14,131 nt of DNA from Ruminococcaceae bacterium UBA945 (GTDB lineage Bacteria; Bacillota; Clostridia; Oscillospirales; Acutalibacteraceae), in NCBI GenBank assembly GCA_002293315.1, contig DBCZ01000003.1, forward strand, positions 5,947 to 20,077, given 5' to 3'. Positions 7,309 to 13,778 of this stretch are shown here, piece by piece. Made by a program: the position numbers and the translations under genes. Position 1 is the stretch's first letter. Each line of letters opens with the position of its first letter. A model generated the notes under the pieces. The model was not told where the DNA came from. It made no database searches and saw nothing but the letters and a program-made list of their open reading frames with translations.

Positions 7309-7968
7309 TTATCTCCTTTCGCCGCTTATGAATACCGCAGTTTTGTCTGCCTCGGATATGCTCTTCCACGCGCAATTTGTGTAGATTATTCCACTGCCGG
7401 AGGCGTTTTCACCGGAAATTTCCACTGTAAAGCCATTCAGCTTTGCAAGCAAAGCTGTGTCTATTCCGATAAGCGTTACGGTATATGTGCGGCTCTCCTC
7501 TATTGAGGCGAAAGCGGCGTCTTCACCGAAGGAGGTCAGGCTGCGCGTATTCGATGCGAACGAGGTCTTGATATTGCCTACATCATACTCAGCGCCGTTT
7601 ATCCTCACTGTAATCTCGCCGTTCAACACCGATTCAAACGTCACATAACACGGCTGAATCAGCGCGCCTGTTTTGGAATCCGCCTTTACAGAGCCGCGGG
7701 CAACGCTTTTGATGCTGCTGTAGTCCTCTCTTAGCGCCGCGCAGATGCCCGCAAAGATTTTCTCCGCTTCGCCGAGGTTTTGCCCGGCAAGATAAATATT
7801 GAACGCAAGCTTTATCTCGTCAATGTCTGTGCTGTGGCTCTCCGAAGCCACTTCGACGGTGACGATTATCTCGTCTATCAGATGTGAGCGCGGCGTGGCG
7901 GAATATGCCTCGTCAAACCGGACAGAGGGCATTTTTTCGCGCAGCAGCGCCAAAACTTCATTTATCAT
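7309..7968 (-). CDS. Tail-terminator-like protein fused to an extra C-terminal beta domain
   Basis: The protein has 219 residues. The first 110 (MINEVLALLREKMPSVRFDE, EIIVTVEVASESHSTDIDEI, KLAFNIYLAGQNLGEAEKIF, then IQPCYVTFES) look like a tail terminator or tail-completion protein, which caps the tail and joins it to the neck. From about residue 112 comes a second beta-rich part starting GEITVRINGAEYDVGNIKTS, with SRTYTVTLIGI and YTNCAWKSIS and ending FISGERR. The strand order and length of this part recall contractile tail-tube proteins such as XkdM, but only loosely and by eye. The start chosen has GGAGG 6 bases before the ATG and overlaps the previous gene by 11 bases. The terminator part is fairly likely; the tube-like reading is a hypothesis. 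Confidence 0.65.
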   Translation of the reverse strand: MINEVLALLREKMPSVRFDEAYSATPRSHLIDEIIVTVEVASESHSTDIDEIKLAFNIYLAGQNLGEAEKIFAGICAALREDYSSIKSVARGSVKADSKTGALIQPCYVTFESVLNGEITVRINGAEYDVGNIKTSFASNTRSLTSFGEDAAFASIEESRTYTVTLIGIDTALLAKLNGFTVEISGENASGSGIIYTNCAWKSISEADKTAVFISGERR

Positions 7969-8308
7969 GTGCGACCTCCTCAGATGTTTTTTCAAGCACT
8001 GCTCTCTCACAGATAACGATTTCTCCCGCGGTGATTGCCTCTGCCGATAAAACGCGGAAAACCTCGCCGCCGCTTATTATCTCCGCACCGGCCGCAGAAG
8101 CGATATTCTCCGAGAGCGCTTTGCAATCACCGATAAAAATGCAAAGGTTGCGCCGGAATTCCCCGAGAGGCAGACGCTTCGTTTCAAGAAAATCTGTCTT
8201 CCTGCCTCGCACCTTTGAGATGATTCCGCGACCCGCGTATTCGCCTCCGTCAATTATGAGCTTTATGGCGGGCTGTGATTTGAACAGCTTCCCCGCAATC
8301 CTTCTCAT
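7958..8308 (-). CDS. Head-closure (stopper) / head-tail joining protein
   Basis: The protein has 116 residues, and position and size are the main support. It lies between the gp6-like connector and the tail-terminator-like protein, where the stopper of PBSX/SPP1-type necks (XkdH, gp16 group) is encoded. The sequence begins MRRIAGKLFKSQPAIKLIID, has a central basic segment (GRKTDFLETKRLPLGEFRR), and ends in beta strands (AGAEIISGGEVFRVLSAE, GEIVICERAVLEK). Its start overlaps the connector stop (ATGA). Stopper proteins close the portal channel after packaging. The family match is not obvious from motifs, so another small neck protein remains possible. Confidence 0.6.
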   Translation of the reverse strand: MRRIAGKLFKSQPAIKLIIDGGEYAGRGIISKVRGRKTDFLETKRLPLGEFRRNLCIFIGDCKALSENIASAAGAEIISGGEVFRVLSAEAITAGEIVICERAVLEKTSEEVAHDK

Positions 8309-8700
8309 ATGCTCGCACCTTCGTCTATGGCGGTGTTCATGCAGGAAAAGAAGAAATCGCTTTTGAGAACCGCTGCCGCCTCTGTCATTTTCTCGGCATA
8401 AAGCGCCTTGATTTTTACCACCTTCTCACCCATCTCCAGCTTCACCTCACCTGAGGAAATACTCTCGGGCATCAGGGCTTCGTCAATCGTGAGCAGTGTT
8501 GATAGCGCGGAATATGCCGCGGCGTATTCAAGCGTTTTCGCGTGCTCCGTGATATTTGCTCCGGGCTTGATTTTGGCCTTCACCGCGTCGCTTGCCGCCT
8601 CGCAAAGCTCGGTGCAGAGTGAGAACCTCTCCTCGTCCATCTCCTCCAGGTTTTCACCGCCTATCAGAAAGAATAAATCCTTGATTTTTTCAAAATCCAT
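8305..8700 (-). CDS. Head-tail connector/adaptor protein (gp6-like)
   Basis: The protein has 131 residues, largely helical: MDFEKIKDLFFLIGGENLEE, RFSLCTELCEAASDAVKAKI, and AKTLEYAAAYSALSTLLTID. A helical protein of this size directly after the capsid gene is typical of the HK97 gp6/SPP1 gp15 adaptor that rings the portal. A good ribosome binding site (AAAGGAGC, 5 bases from ATG) is present, and a strong hairpin lies between it and the capsid stop. The call rests on position, size and helical pattern rather than on a diagnostic motif. Confidence 0.65.
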   Translation of the reverse strand: MDFEKIKDLFFLIGGENLEEMDEERFSLCTELCEAASDAVKAKIKPGANITEHAKTLEYAAAYSALSTLLTIDEALMPESISSGEVKLEMGEKVVKIKALYAEKMTEAAAVLKSDFFFSCMNTAIDEGASI

Positions 8701-8716
8701 AAGTTGCTCCTTTCCT

Positions 8717-8762
8717 CACGGACAGTATGGGGAGAAAGTCTCCCCATGTCTGCCGCACCGTG
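8717..8762 (-). other. Strong hairpin between capsid and connector genes
   Basis: A perfect 9-base-pair stem (plus strand 8727-8735 with 8739-8747, ATGGGGAGA/TCTCCCCAT) closes a 3-base loop, and CACGG (8717-8721) can pair with CCGTG (8758-8762) to extend it. In the transcript it lies just after the capsid stop codon and ends about 10 bases before the connector's ribosome binding site. No T-tract follows on the minus strand, so a full terminator is unlikely. It may stabilise the upstream capsid message, or lower expression downstream. Confidence 0.65.
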
Positions 8763-8764
8763 AA

Positions 8765-9763
8765 TTAGTCTGCGTATGAGATTCCGGCCGCCGCGCCGGG
8801 GTAAATGCGCGAGAAGCCGGAAATCACGCTGATGGCCGCCCTCTCAAGCTGGCGGTCGATGAGCTTATCGGCCTCCGTCATTATTTCGCCCGCCTGCACC
8901 ATTTCAAGCGCGGCGTTCTTATCTATGCCGATGATTCTGCCGGCGTCCATTGAAGGCACGTGAATGAGCTTTGCGCCGAGCGGCGTAATCATGCTGCCTG
9001 TGCCGTGGAAATTCTGCCCCGCCATGGAATCCTTGAATTCCGGCAGCTGCATAATCTTCTGCAAGGCGTCTGTTCCCGCCAAAACCGTGTTGAGCTTATA
9101 GGGTGCAAGCTCGCCCCAAAGCGTGACGAAATCCGCGTAGGCGAGGTCTTCTGCAGTGAGGAAATCAATGCCCGAAACGTTGCCGTCACCGTCTTCAAGC
9201 GCTGACACGGCGTCCTTTATCTGTGCTGCTGCTATCATTGCGCCAATCTGGCGAAGCGCCACGGTGAAGAGATCAAGCCTTTGGAAGCGCAGGGCTTCAT
9301 ATGAGCTTTCAAGCACCCTGCCGTGCTTTTTGAGATTGATGAGGTTCGCGGCGGCTTTTATCGTCGTGGAGGGCATTGCCTCGCCCTCATTTGTGGCTTC
9401 GAGAGCTTCCGGCGAGCCGGCGGTGATGGGCCTGTAATCAAGCGAATCTATTTTTGTGACTGTTGCCACAACGTCGCTTGTTTTATCAGAAGCATCCATG
9501 CCGCTCGCAACCGCCCTTGACACATATTCCGGGAAGAGCGTCGCACTGCCTGCGCTTGCGAAGAATTTCTCCACCCTGTCTGACGTTTTGCCGCCCACCT
9601 TTATGCCGTATCTCTTCAGCTGGCGCTCGAAAGCATCAAGCGAAGAAAGCTCTGTGCCTTCGTAATTCTTAGTGCTGTCAAGACCTTCAAGCACCTCACT
9701 GAAGCTCTTGCCCGCCACATTGTACATGCCCTTTTCGAGATTGATATTTTCAAAAAATGCCAT
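8765..9763 (-). CDS. Major capsid protein (HK97-fold)
   Basis: The protein has 332 residues. A short helical N-terminus (to about 60) may be removed by the protease encoded upstream. The middle contains PEYVSRAVASGMDASDKTSD and VTKIDSLDYRPITAGSPEAL, followed by LINLKKHGRVLESSYEALRF, a P-domain spine-helix pattern usual in the group ('...grvlesSyealr...'). GELAPYKLNTVLAGTDAL and GTGSMITPLGAKLIHVPSMD match the A-domain order. The end reads RAAISVISGFSRIYPGAA, as in PBSX-type capsids. GGAGG is 8 bases before the ATG. Position after the protease-scaffold gene is canonical. The fold call is by pattern and context. Confidence 0.9.
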   Translation of the reverse strand: MAFFENINLEKGMYNVAGKSFSEVLEGLDSTKNYEGTELSSLDAFERQLKRYGIKVGGKTSDRVEKFFASAGSATLFPEYVSRAVASGMDASDKTSDVVATVTKIDSLDYRPITAGSPEALEATNEGEAMPSTTIKAAANLINLKKHGRVLESSYEALRFQRLDLFTVALRQIGAMIAAAQIKDAVSALEDGDGNVSGIDFLTAEDLAYADFVTLWGELAPYKLNTVLAGTDALQKIMQLPEFKDSMAGQNFHGTGSMITPLGAKLIHVPSMDAGRIIGIDKNAALEMVQAGEIMTEADKLIDRQLERAAISVISGFSRIYPGAAAGISYAD

Positions 9764-9777
9764 TTCCTTTTCCTCCG

Positions 9778-10743
9778 TTATATTTTGAATTCATTGTTTT
9801 TTGTGCTTTTATCCTCGTGCTTTACCGCAAGCTGCGGCTCAACCGGAAACAGCTGTCTCGCCATCCTGCGATAGCTCTGCTCCATCTGCTCAAGCTCGTC
9901 TGCACCGAGGTTTTTCATCGCGGAGATAAGCACACCGCGAGGAAGCTCCGGCTGAATGAGCGCGCTGAATTTAAGAATATCCGCCTGAAGCTGCGCGTGA
10001 TATTTTTCGCCGAGTTCGGCGTTTTTCTCAAGGCTTTCGATATAGCTTGAAACCGCCGCGGCTTCCTCCTTTGAGAGGTGCTTCTCGCCCTCTCCCAACG
10101 ATTTTACTATCTCCGGCGCGTCTGACGAGAGCGTGGCCTCTCGGATATATCCCTTCGTCACGGCCTTTGTGACGCCCGCCGACCTCTGCGCCGGCACCGC
10201 GACGAACGAGCATTCATAGGCGTCTTTCGGGTCTTCAAGGATTCTGTGGCAGATTTCCCCGCCGTAGCTTTTGCCCTTTTCATGGCTGCATTTCTCCTTG
10301 CCGCAGATGCCGCATACACTGCGCTCAACCGAGCAGCTTATACTCACCTCTTTCAAGATGCCGCTTTCAATCGCCGTGATAACGTCGGCGTTTTTCTCCG
10401 TTTTAGGCAGATACATCTTCGCTTTCAAAGCCGTGTAGGGCTCGTTATCGGCGTTTTTCACGCTCTCATCCGTTTCGAGTGAGGCGTCATAGATTCTCGC
10501 CATCTGGTTCGCGGATTTCCGCTCGTGGTCAAGAATGCATGTTTTGCCGATAAACAGCCCAGCGAGCTTTTCAAGCGATTTGCGCGAGAAGCGCTCGAAG
10601 TCTCTGTCCACTTCGTTATCGCAGAGAACTGCCGTGAACGTGTATATCTCGTCCGCCGTGAAGCTGCGCCTTGTGAGATTATTTATGAGCTTCATCTCAT
10701 TCTCATCAAGGCTTTTGTGTGTTGAAATAGCTTCTGTTGTCAT
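9778..10743 (-). CDS. Prohead serine protease fused to scaffold region, with a Cys/His insertion
   Basis: The protein has 321 residues. Residues 1-195 look like the XkdF/HK97-type prohead protease: CDNEVDRDFERFSRKSL, a likely catalytic His in LDHE (H73), a likely catalytic Ser in KEVSIS (S134), and DAYECSFVAVPAQRSAGVTK (about 174-193). Between Ser and the last motif lies a Cys/His set, C144-x2-C147-x4-C152-x-H154, with C165 nearby, that could bind zinc. I believe this also occurs in related Firmicutes phage proteases. Residues about 200-321 are charged and helical, as in a scaffold. The start overlaps the portal stop (ATGA), and GGAG lies within the portal's last codons. The protein would shape and mature the procapsid. 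Confidence 0.85.
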   Translation of the reverse strand: MTTEAISTHKSLDENEMKLINNLTRRSFTADEIYTFTAVLCDNEVDRDFERFSRKSLEKLAGLFIGKTCILDHERKSANQMARIYDASLETDESVKNADNEPYTALKAKMYLPKTEKNADVITAIESGILKEVSISCSVERSVCGICGKEKCSHEKGKSYGGEICHRILEDPKDAYECSFVAVPAQRSAGVTKAVTKGYIREATLSSDAPEIVKSLGEGEKHLSKEEAAAVSSYIESLEKNAELGEKYHAQLQADILKFSALIQPELPRGVLISAMKNLGADELEQMEQSYRRMARQLFPVEPQLAVKHEDKSTKNNEFKI

Positions 10744-11879
10744 TCGGTCTCCTTTCTCATTTCTCTTTCAAGAGCCTCGCTTCTTGCCGTAAGATAGCGC
10801 GCGTTGGCGTGTTCCACTTCGTCCTGCATTGTGATTTCATTCCACTCAATTGAGTATTCAGGCTCATATCCGTTAAGAACCAGCCAAATTCTGCATATCT
10901 TACTTATAACCGGCACTAATATGGCGCGGTACGCGTCCAGCTCGGTGGTGAGGACGTCCGCCTGCTGGCTGGACATTCTCTCCGTCGAAGACCATGAAAG
11001 CCCGAGCAGAAACGGCGGTATTCCCATCTTCGCGACGATTTGCTCCAGCATTTGCCTAACGGGAATCTCGCTTTCAAGGATTTGATTATCCGCGCCAATC
11101 GTCTGGATTTTCACGTCGCCCACCGCTACAAAATCATTGATTTCATGGCTTCGCATTGCCTTTTGCCACTCCGCCGCCATCTGCTTGGCCCTGTCCGCCG
11201 CATAGACGGAATCGTCTGCCTTACAGCTCACGGCGAAGCGCACATTGCCGAGGCGCTCCCAGTTCGTGCCGATTGTCTGGTAGATTTTCATCAGAATCCC
11301 GCTTACAAACGGCAGCCCGCGCAAAATTGAGATGCCCTTCGCCTCGCCCGCCGCCGGATTGAGCGCCGAGACAAGCAGCAGTTCAGGATACTTGATTGCT
11401 GTTTTCGCTCCGTTTTCGATGAGAGAAATCTTCGTTTCAAAGGCTTTGCCGTTCTCGATTTCCACATCATCAAGCGAAGCGTTGTAAAGCCCGATGATTT
11501 CATCCTCCGAGAGGACTATCTCGCCCACTGCGTTTCCGTATGTAAGCAGCTCTTCAAAATAGACGCCGATGAACGCGTCTATGCCGTTTGAGGAGGAATT
11601 CACCTTCACATTCTCGAGGAAATCCCGAAGCCGTTGTCCGGCTTTTTCGTCCTCACAGGCGACCGTGAAGCCACCCAGCAAACGCCGCAGCTTATATATA
11701 GAAGCGTCGATAATCGGCACGGTTTCGCGCAGAGCCTTGTACAGCTCACGCTCGCCGGAATACGCGGGAAGCATGAACTTCTCCTGCGCACGCGTCTGCA
11801 CGCTGACAGCATCTGTCACACTGCCCGCGCTCACAGCCGCACTTGATGCAGCCTTATCTGTCTTTCTGAATAATCCCAT
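10740..11879 (-). CDS. Portal protein
   Basis: The protein has 379 residues, slightly short for a portal. It contains an early region PIIDASIYKLRRLLGGFTV (55-73), then FEELLTYGNAVGEIVLSEDE (about 108-127), VSALNPAAGEAKGISILRGL, and EQIVAKMGIPPFLLGLSWSS with TERMSSQQADVL. The last two are strong portal signatures ('...ia..fgIPp.llg...' and '...s..e...'). A possibly flexible, Ser/Ala-rich N-terminus (about 1-30) is present. The start has GGGGG 5 bases before the ATG, made of the last codons of the terminase gene, and the two genes are 2 bases apart. Portal proteins form the 12-fold DNA channel at one capsid vertex. Position between terminase and protease is canonical. Confidence 0.93.
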   Translation of the reverse strand: MGLFRKTDKAASSAAVSAGSVTDAVSVQTRAQEKFMLPAYSGERELYKALRETVPIIDASIYKLRRLLGGFTVACEDEKAGQRLRDFLENVKVNSSSNGIDAFIGVYFEELLTYGNAVGEIVLSEDEIIGLYNASLDDVEIENGKAFETKISLIENGAKTAIKYPELLLVSALNPAAGEAKGISILRGLPFVSGILMKIYQTIGTNWERLGNVRFAVSCKADDSVYAADRAKQMAAEWQKAMRSHEINDFVAVGDVKIQTIGADNQILESEIPVRQMLEQIVAKMGIPPFLLGLSWSSTERMSSQQADVLTTELDAYRAILVPVISKICRIWLVLNGYEPEYSIEWNEITMQDEVEHANARYLTARSEALEREMRKETE

Positions 11880-11881
11880 AT

Positions 11882-13141
11882 TTACCCCCTTTCATTGCGA
11901 TTTACTGACACCGCGAACATGCCCGCGCTTTCCTCGGGCATACCCGCCACGAAATATCGAATGTCGTCCATGGCGTGGTCGTTTTCTTTTACCGGCTCGT
12001 CTTTCTTCAAATCGTCATTCCATCTGTAGAGCCCGAATTCCCGCACAGCATCCTTGCAGCAGCGGCATATTTTTATTCTGCCCTGCTTCAGGGCGGTGCT
12101 GGTTTTCCTGATTCCGTCAAGCACATTGTTCTTTGCCGGGGCAACCCTTATGCCCTTCTTCGCGAGCAAGGCGATGAAGCTGGCGGCGGAGGGGTCTACG
12201 ATGATTTTGCCGAGCTTTCTGCCGTCAAGCAGCGTCAAGAGCGCTTCGAAATGCTCTTCATCCGTCCGGCGGATTCCCGCCACGCGCGCGTCGTAATAAT
12301 ACTCGTCAATGCGATACCACGTTTCCCCTTGCCGCCCCCAAAGCCCGATTGACGTCGGGTTTACCGTGCCGTAGTCGCAAGAGGCGGCATATTCATCGAA
12401 TGCTCCTTCGGGCACATCGCAGAAAAGCTCGCCTGCGAAAGGGTAAATCAGCCCCTCAGCGACAACCCATCTGCCCTCAATGAAGCGCTCATAGAACGTG
12501 CCCGAAAACATTCTCCGGTAGCGCGCCTTGATTTCCTCTGTCAGCGCGGGGTTATCCTCCATCGTGAAGTGCAGATAATGCGCGTTCTTCTCGGCGCGCT
12601 TTTCAATCCATTCTTTGTGAAACCAGTGCTGCGGGTGGTCTGGATTACAGTTAAACCACAGCTTGCTGCCTGCAACCGAGCAGCGGGCAATCGCCTGCTC
12701 TACGAAGCTTCGCGGCATCAGCGCCACCTCGTCGAAAAGCACGCCGGCCAGTGTGATTCCCTGAATCAGCGAGGCTGAAGCCTCATCCTTTCCGCCGAAG
12801 ATATAGATTCTGTTCTGCCTGCCGAAAGCGCTGATTTCAATGAGATTCTCGCTGAACTTTTGCTTTACGCCGAACCCGATTTCTTCAAGCGTTTGGAGCA
12901 GCTCGGTGATGATACTTCGCCTCGTGCTGCGGATTGTTTTGCCGCATATCGCGAAGTTCCGCCCGTCGAACACCGCGCACGCCCACAGCGCGAACGAGAG
13001 CGCCATTGACAGCGTTTTACCGCTTCTCACCGCGCCGTCGCAAATCAGCGCCGTCTTATTTCGGTGCGGGGCGGCACTCGTCCACCAGAGCATAACCTCT
13101 CTTTGCTTCGGCGAGAAGGATTTAATCCTCAGGCGGCTCAC
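11882..13141 (-). CDS. Large terminase subunit (PBSX family)
   Basis: The protein has 419 residues. The ATPase half has Walker A GAVRSGKT (36-43), Walker B VLFDEV (134-139) and the coupling motif NCNP (164-167). The nuclease half has CDYGTVNPT (D256), IIVDPSA (D316) and NDHAMDDIRYF (D388/D392), so all three metal-binding acidic sites appear intact. It should pump DNA into the prohead and cut it. The start is problematic. GTG at 13141 is the first possible start after an in-frame stop at about 13160, and GGAGG abuts it with no spacer; CTG four codons on has 9 bases. The coding region overlaps the small terminase by 20 bases, so translation is probably coupled. PBSX and XtmB-like terminases are the closest known by motif. 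Confidence 0.95.
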   Translation of the reverse strand: MSRLRIKSFSPKQREVMLWWTSAAPHRNKTALICDGAVRSGKTLSMALSFALWACAVFDGRNFAICGKTIRSTRRSIITELLQTLEEIGFGVKQKFSENLIEISAFGRQNRIYIFGGKDEASASLIQGITLAGVLFDEVALMPRSFVEQAIARCSVAGSKLWFNCNPDHPQHWFHKEWIEKRAEKNAHYLHFTMEDNPALTEEIKARYRRMFSGTFYERFIEGRWVVAEGLIYPFAGELFCDVPEGAFDEYAASCDYGTVNPTSIGLWGRQGETWYRIDEYYYDARVAGIRRTDEEHFEALLTLLDGRKLGKIIVDPSAASFIALLAKKGIRVAPAKNNVLDGIRKTSTALKQGRIKICRCCKDAVREFGLYRWNDDLKKDEPVKENDHAMDDIRYFVAGMPEESAGMFAVSVNRNERG

Positions 13142-13454
13142 CCTCCGGCGAAGTGCCGCTCAAGGCCCTCAGGAAATCCTCCGCGGTATCACGCTCGCCG
13201 CTGATTTCCAAAAGCTTCTCCAAAGCCTCGAATCGGTTATACAGCCCTATTTCCACCCCGTCCTTCACCTTTTTGATTGAAGCGACTGCATGTAAATCCA
13301 TTTTCCCGACACTCGCCGTGTTCACCTTTTCGGCAAAAATCAGCTTGATTACATCGGAAATGTTCGCCTCTGCCAGACGTGAGAAGCCTTCAATCACTCT
13401 CCTTTTCAGCTCTTTCCTATCTATTTCATTATTAACCGAAAGCACCCCTTTCAT
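13122..13454 (-). CDS. Truncated-type small terminase subunit without the DNA-binding domain
   Basis: The protein has 110 residues. From about residue 20 it follows the C-terminal half of the XtmA-type small terminase: FSRLAEANISDVIKLIFA, then MDLHAVASIKKVKDGVEIGL and YNRFEALEKLLEIS. The usual N-terminal helix-turn-helix region (about 50-60 residues, which recognises the packaging site) is absent. An in-frame stop lies 8 codons before the ATG, so no longer form is possible here. The ATG has no clear ribosome binding site. An AAGGGG is inside the first codons, just before a GTG at codon 4, so the real start is uncertain. The C-terminal tail is acidic (GEPPED). It is the first gene of the operon and overlaps the large terminase by 20 bases. 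Confidence 0.75.
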   Translation of the reverse strand: MKGVLSVNNEIDRKELKRRVIEGFSRLAEANISDVIKLIFAEKVNTASVGKMDLHAVASIKKVKDGVEIGLYNRFEALEKLLEISGERDTAEDFLRALSGTSPEGEPPED

Positions 13455-13489
13455 GTTTTTTTGACATTCGATAGTTCATATCTCGCCGC

Positions 13490-13523
13490 AAAAACAAAAA
13501 GAATTGCCCCGAAAAGGGCAATT
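13490..13523 (-). terminator. Terminator-like hairpin in the operon's leader
   Basis: AATTGCCC (13502-13509) pairs perfectly with GGGCAATT (13516-13523) around a 6-base loop. On the minus strand the stem is followed by TTTTTGTTTTT (complement of 13490-13500). It points towards the small terminase, about 36 bases before its ATG, so leftward transcription starting upstream would be stopped unless read-through is allowed. It may insulate the operon or be an attenuator. Confidence 0.6.
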
Positions 13524-13551
13524 GAAAATTGACAATTGACAATGGACAATT
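13524..13551. repeat. Four tandem 7-base units (GACAATT type)
   Basis: GAAAATT, GACAATT, GACAATG and GACAATT follow one another without gaps. Short AATTGACAATT-type tandem repeats are common in intergenic regions of some Clostridia (from memory, not searched). They lie directly beside the leader hairpin. I see no promoter fitted to them with correct spacing on either strand. Confidence 0.7.
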
Positions 13552-13571
13552 AAAAACGCAAAGGCAAAGTA

Positions 13572-13616
13572 GGGAGTGACGACCTCGGCACTCCGTGTAG
13601 GGCAATTGATAATTGC
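13572..13616. repeat. Inverted repeats in the intergenic region
   Basis: GGAGTG (13573-13578) pairs with CACTCC (13589-13594) across a 10-base loop. Next, GCAATT (13602-13607) pairs with AATTGC (13611-13616) around GAT. Together with the neighbouring heptamers this looks like a composite of small palindromic intergenic repeats. Confidence 0.55.
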
Positions 13617-13716
13617 AAATAAGCGCGGCGACGCGCAGATATCCAACCCTTTCCTTACGGGAAACAGCCGAAAGATTTCGGAATCGTTAAGAAAACCTTA
13701 CTACATGAAAATATGC

Positions 13717-13745
13717 TTGCTTTGCGCAAAGCTTTGCGATAAGAT
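13717..13745 (+). promoter_or_regulatory. Promoter of the TM2 gene with a palindrome
   Basis: TTGCTT (13717-13722), 17 bases, then TAAGAT (13740-13745) fit a sigma-A promoter pointing at the TM2 start. Inside it, 13719-13732 is a perfect 14-base palindrome (GCTTTGCGCAAAGC) covering part of the -35 box and the spacer. That would suit a repressor operator. Box match is moderate; the regulation is inference. Confidence 0.55.
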
Positions 13746-13778
13746 AAAAACAGAAATTTGAGAGGAGCTTATCCAATT

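Larger units (their letters stand above)
13455..13778. other. Divergent intergenic region (324 bases)
   Basis: This region separates the leftward phage-like operon from the rightward TM2 gene. It holds the leader hairpin, the heptamer repeat, two inverted repeats, a CCGAAA/TTTCGG hairpin (13668-13681), and the TM2 promoter. I found no good sigma-A promoter for the operon. The best leftward candidates have weak -35 boxes, so the operon's own promoter is unassigned. No integrase, repressor or attachment site is visible. Confidence 0.6.

Noticed and set aside
11569..12111. Plus-strand frame opposite portal and terminase
   Set aside because: The minus-strand terminase and portal motifs are clear, so this is a shadow.
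13529..13557. TTGACA within the heptamer repeats as a promoter
   Set aside because: No -10 box stands at the right distance on either strand; the box arises from the repeat.
13576..13761. 61-codon plus-strand frame before the TM2 gene
   Set aside because: It runs through the inverted repeats and the predicted TM2 promoter, and has no ribosome binding site or recognisable sequence.
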